Both the position numbers and the translations under genes were made by a program. A stretch of DNA of 64,000 bases from JADJXV01 sp046328995 (GTDB lineage: Bacteria > Bacteroidota > Ignavibacteria > Kapaibacteriales > UBA961), in the NCBI GenBank assembly GCA_046328995.1, contig JAXLVN010000001.1, positions 620,001-684,000 on the forward strand, in the 5' to 3' direction. Each line of letters starts with the position of its first letter. Within the stretch, counting starts at the first letter, position 1. Shown one piece after another: positions 63,121 through 64,000 of this stretch. The notes beneath the pieces are model-generated. The model saw nothing but the letters and a program-made list of their open reading frames with translations. It did no database searches and was not told where the DNA came from.

Positions 63121-63872
63121 TTATGAATGACCTCCTTATTGTGACATTAATCGGAGCATTCATTGGTACGAGTGCCGGTATGCTGGGGATTGGCGGTGCG
63201 CTAGCCGCCACTCCCCTTTTGAAAATTCTCATAGGTTTACCTCCCTTACTCGCTCTTGCCTCCCCTTTGCCATCGACGCTGCCTTCGGCTCTCTCCGGCG
63301 CGATTGTCTATCATAAAAACAAGCTCATCGATTTCAGGCTGGCTCTCTGGGTACTCATCTCGGCAATTCCTATGAACATCATAGGCACTAAAGCTACTCA
63401 ATACATTCCGCCTTCCGTCCTGATGTATCTCACCGGCGGATTCATCTTTTTGGTCGGCTGTACGTTCTTTATCCGTGGCTGGCTCCTGAAAGAAGAGGCG
63501 CATCAGCCGACGGAATATTCAATTTTTTCTGCACTTCTTACGGGAATTATTACCGGTTCAGTCTCAGGCGTTCTCGCAATAGGTGGCGGCATCATCATGA
63601 TACCTGCATTTGTGAAAATCAACAAACTCCGGGTAAAGTCAGCATTTGCAACGTCACTTTTTTGCATCGCTGTTCTCGCAATTCCCGGCGGGATAGGACA
63701 TTACCTTCTCGGTCATATTGATATGAAAGTCATGACGATTTTAATGATTACCGTCGCACCCTTTTCGTATTTCGGTGCAAAGCTCGCCGTGCGGCTGAAG
63801 AGCAAAACGCTGGAGAAGATTTTCGGCACATTTATGATCGTCCTGTCGGTATATTTTATACTTACTCAATAA
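63117..63872 (+). CDS. TauE/SafE-family membrane permease
   Basis: This 251-residue inner-membrane protein has about eight hydrophobic segments. Family signatures are FIGTSAGMLGIGGALAATPLL in the first half and the matching GIITGSVSGVLAIGGGIIMIP in the second, the internal repeat of TauE/SafE proteins. These move sulfite, sulfoacetate or similar organic anions, though most are uncharacterised. The start overlaps the leuS stop (63117-63120); an internal ATG at 63123 is also possible. There is no link to leuS function. Confidence 0.9.
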   Translation: MIMNDLLIVTLIGAFIGTSAGMLGIGGALAATPLLKILIGLPPLLALASPLPSTLPSALSGAIVYHKNKLIDFRLALWVLISAIPMNIIGTKATQYIPPSVLMYLTGGFIFLVGCTFFIRGWLLKEEAHQPTEYSIFSALLTGIITGSVSGVLAIGGGIIMIPAFVKINKLRVKSAFATSLFCIAVLAIPGGIGHYLLGHIDMKVMTILMITVAPFSYFGAKLAVRLKSKTLEKIFGTFMIVLSVYFILTQ

Positions 63873-63899
63873 CATTCACCGCCGCCCCAAAAACGGATA

Positions 63900-64000
63900 C
63901 TACGCACGACCAAGCGTAAAATAAAATGTCGTTCCCTTTCCTTCTTGAGACTCAACGGTAATATGACCGTTGTGTTTATGGATAAATTCATGACAAAGCA
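63900..64000 (-). CDS. C-terminus of a sensor histidine kinase, truncated by window edge
   Basis: The minus-strand frame from the window end to the TAG at 63900-63902 encodes 33 residues reading HEFIHKHNGHITVESQ, then a Gly-Lys-Gly-Thr turn, then FYFTLGRA. This is the last strand-helix segment of a HATPase_c domain, as seen at the end of many histidine kinases. The rest of the gene lies to the right of the window. It is convergent with the TauE/SafE gene. Confidence 0.8.
   Translation of the reverse strand, partial: LCHEFIHKHNGHITVESQEGKGTTFYFTLGRA

Noticed and set aside
1..64000. tRNA, rRNA, CRISPR, integrase or defence-system genes
   Set aside because: I looked through the intergenic stretches for T-loop signatures, repeat-spacer patterns and phage or IS genes and found none convincing.

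Overview
The window is 64 kb of dense bacterial chromosome with about 45 protein genes and no tRNA, rRNA or CRISPR array that I could see. It suggests a member of the Bacteroidota/Chlorobi/Ignavibacteria/Kapabacteria group. The reasons are a type IX secretion (T9SS) plug protein, four secreted proteins ending in T9SS-type sorting domains, flagellar MotA/MotB (rare in Bacteroidetes proper, known in Ignavibacteria-like lineages), and a TTTG-N20-TAnnTTTG promoter in front of rpmB. The species cannot be fixed from the sequence alone.

Layout. 1-4.8 kb (+): the end of an exported protein, an SPFH/band 7 protein, an acyltransferase-like membrane protein, and a DcuC-type dicarboxylate transporter next to a Tat-exported Rieske protein. 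4.8-9.3 kb (-): DUF4272, an MBL hydrolase, DUF1697, the T9SS plug protein and exonuclease III. 9.3-10.3 kb is a gene-poor island holding two inverted-repeat elements and an orphan terminator. 10.3-19.7 kb (-): a giant VWA/WD40/T9SS surface protein, a TlpA-like thioredoxin, then persulfide dioxygenase, lipoprotein and tsaB as an apparent operon. 20-32.5 kb is signalling: two receiver-kinase proteins, a large PAS/GAF hybrid kinase and a membrane SpoIIE phosphatase, mixed with a VWA protein, a DinB protein, YebC and an orphan ABC permease. 32.7-38.9 kb: aconitase, a second Rieske protein, DUF2279, tryptophan 2,3-dioxygenase, ComF and rpmB. 39-51.6 kb (+): a TPR lipoprotein, motA, motB, a receiver/degenerate HD-GYP protein, mannose-1-phosphate guanylyltransferase, RlpA, two T9SS cargo proteins and PTS enzyme I. 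51.6-59 kb (-): a three-gene signalling operon of PAS hybrid kinase, PAS chemoreceptor and TPR-LuxR regulator. 59-64 kb: a Tat plus T9SS intradiol dioxygenase, leuS, a TauE/SafE permease and the tail of another histidine kinase.

How it fits together. Two themes recur: surface display through T9SS (plug protein, VWA/WD40 protein, sialidase-like protein, M1 peptidase, dioxygenase) and a heavy load of PAS/receiver phosphorelay proteins, some physically linked to motility genes. The least explained items are the 164-bp element with perfect 17-bp terminal inverted repeats, the 66-codon open frame without a start before the kinase at 20 kb, the repeated GGATTAT dyads before the kinase-chemoreceptor-LuxR operon, and the metal-site-less HD-GYP protein beside MotAB. 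I did not find a clear-cut new defence or mobile system.
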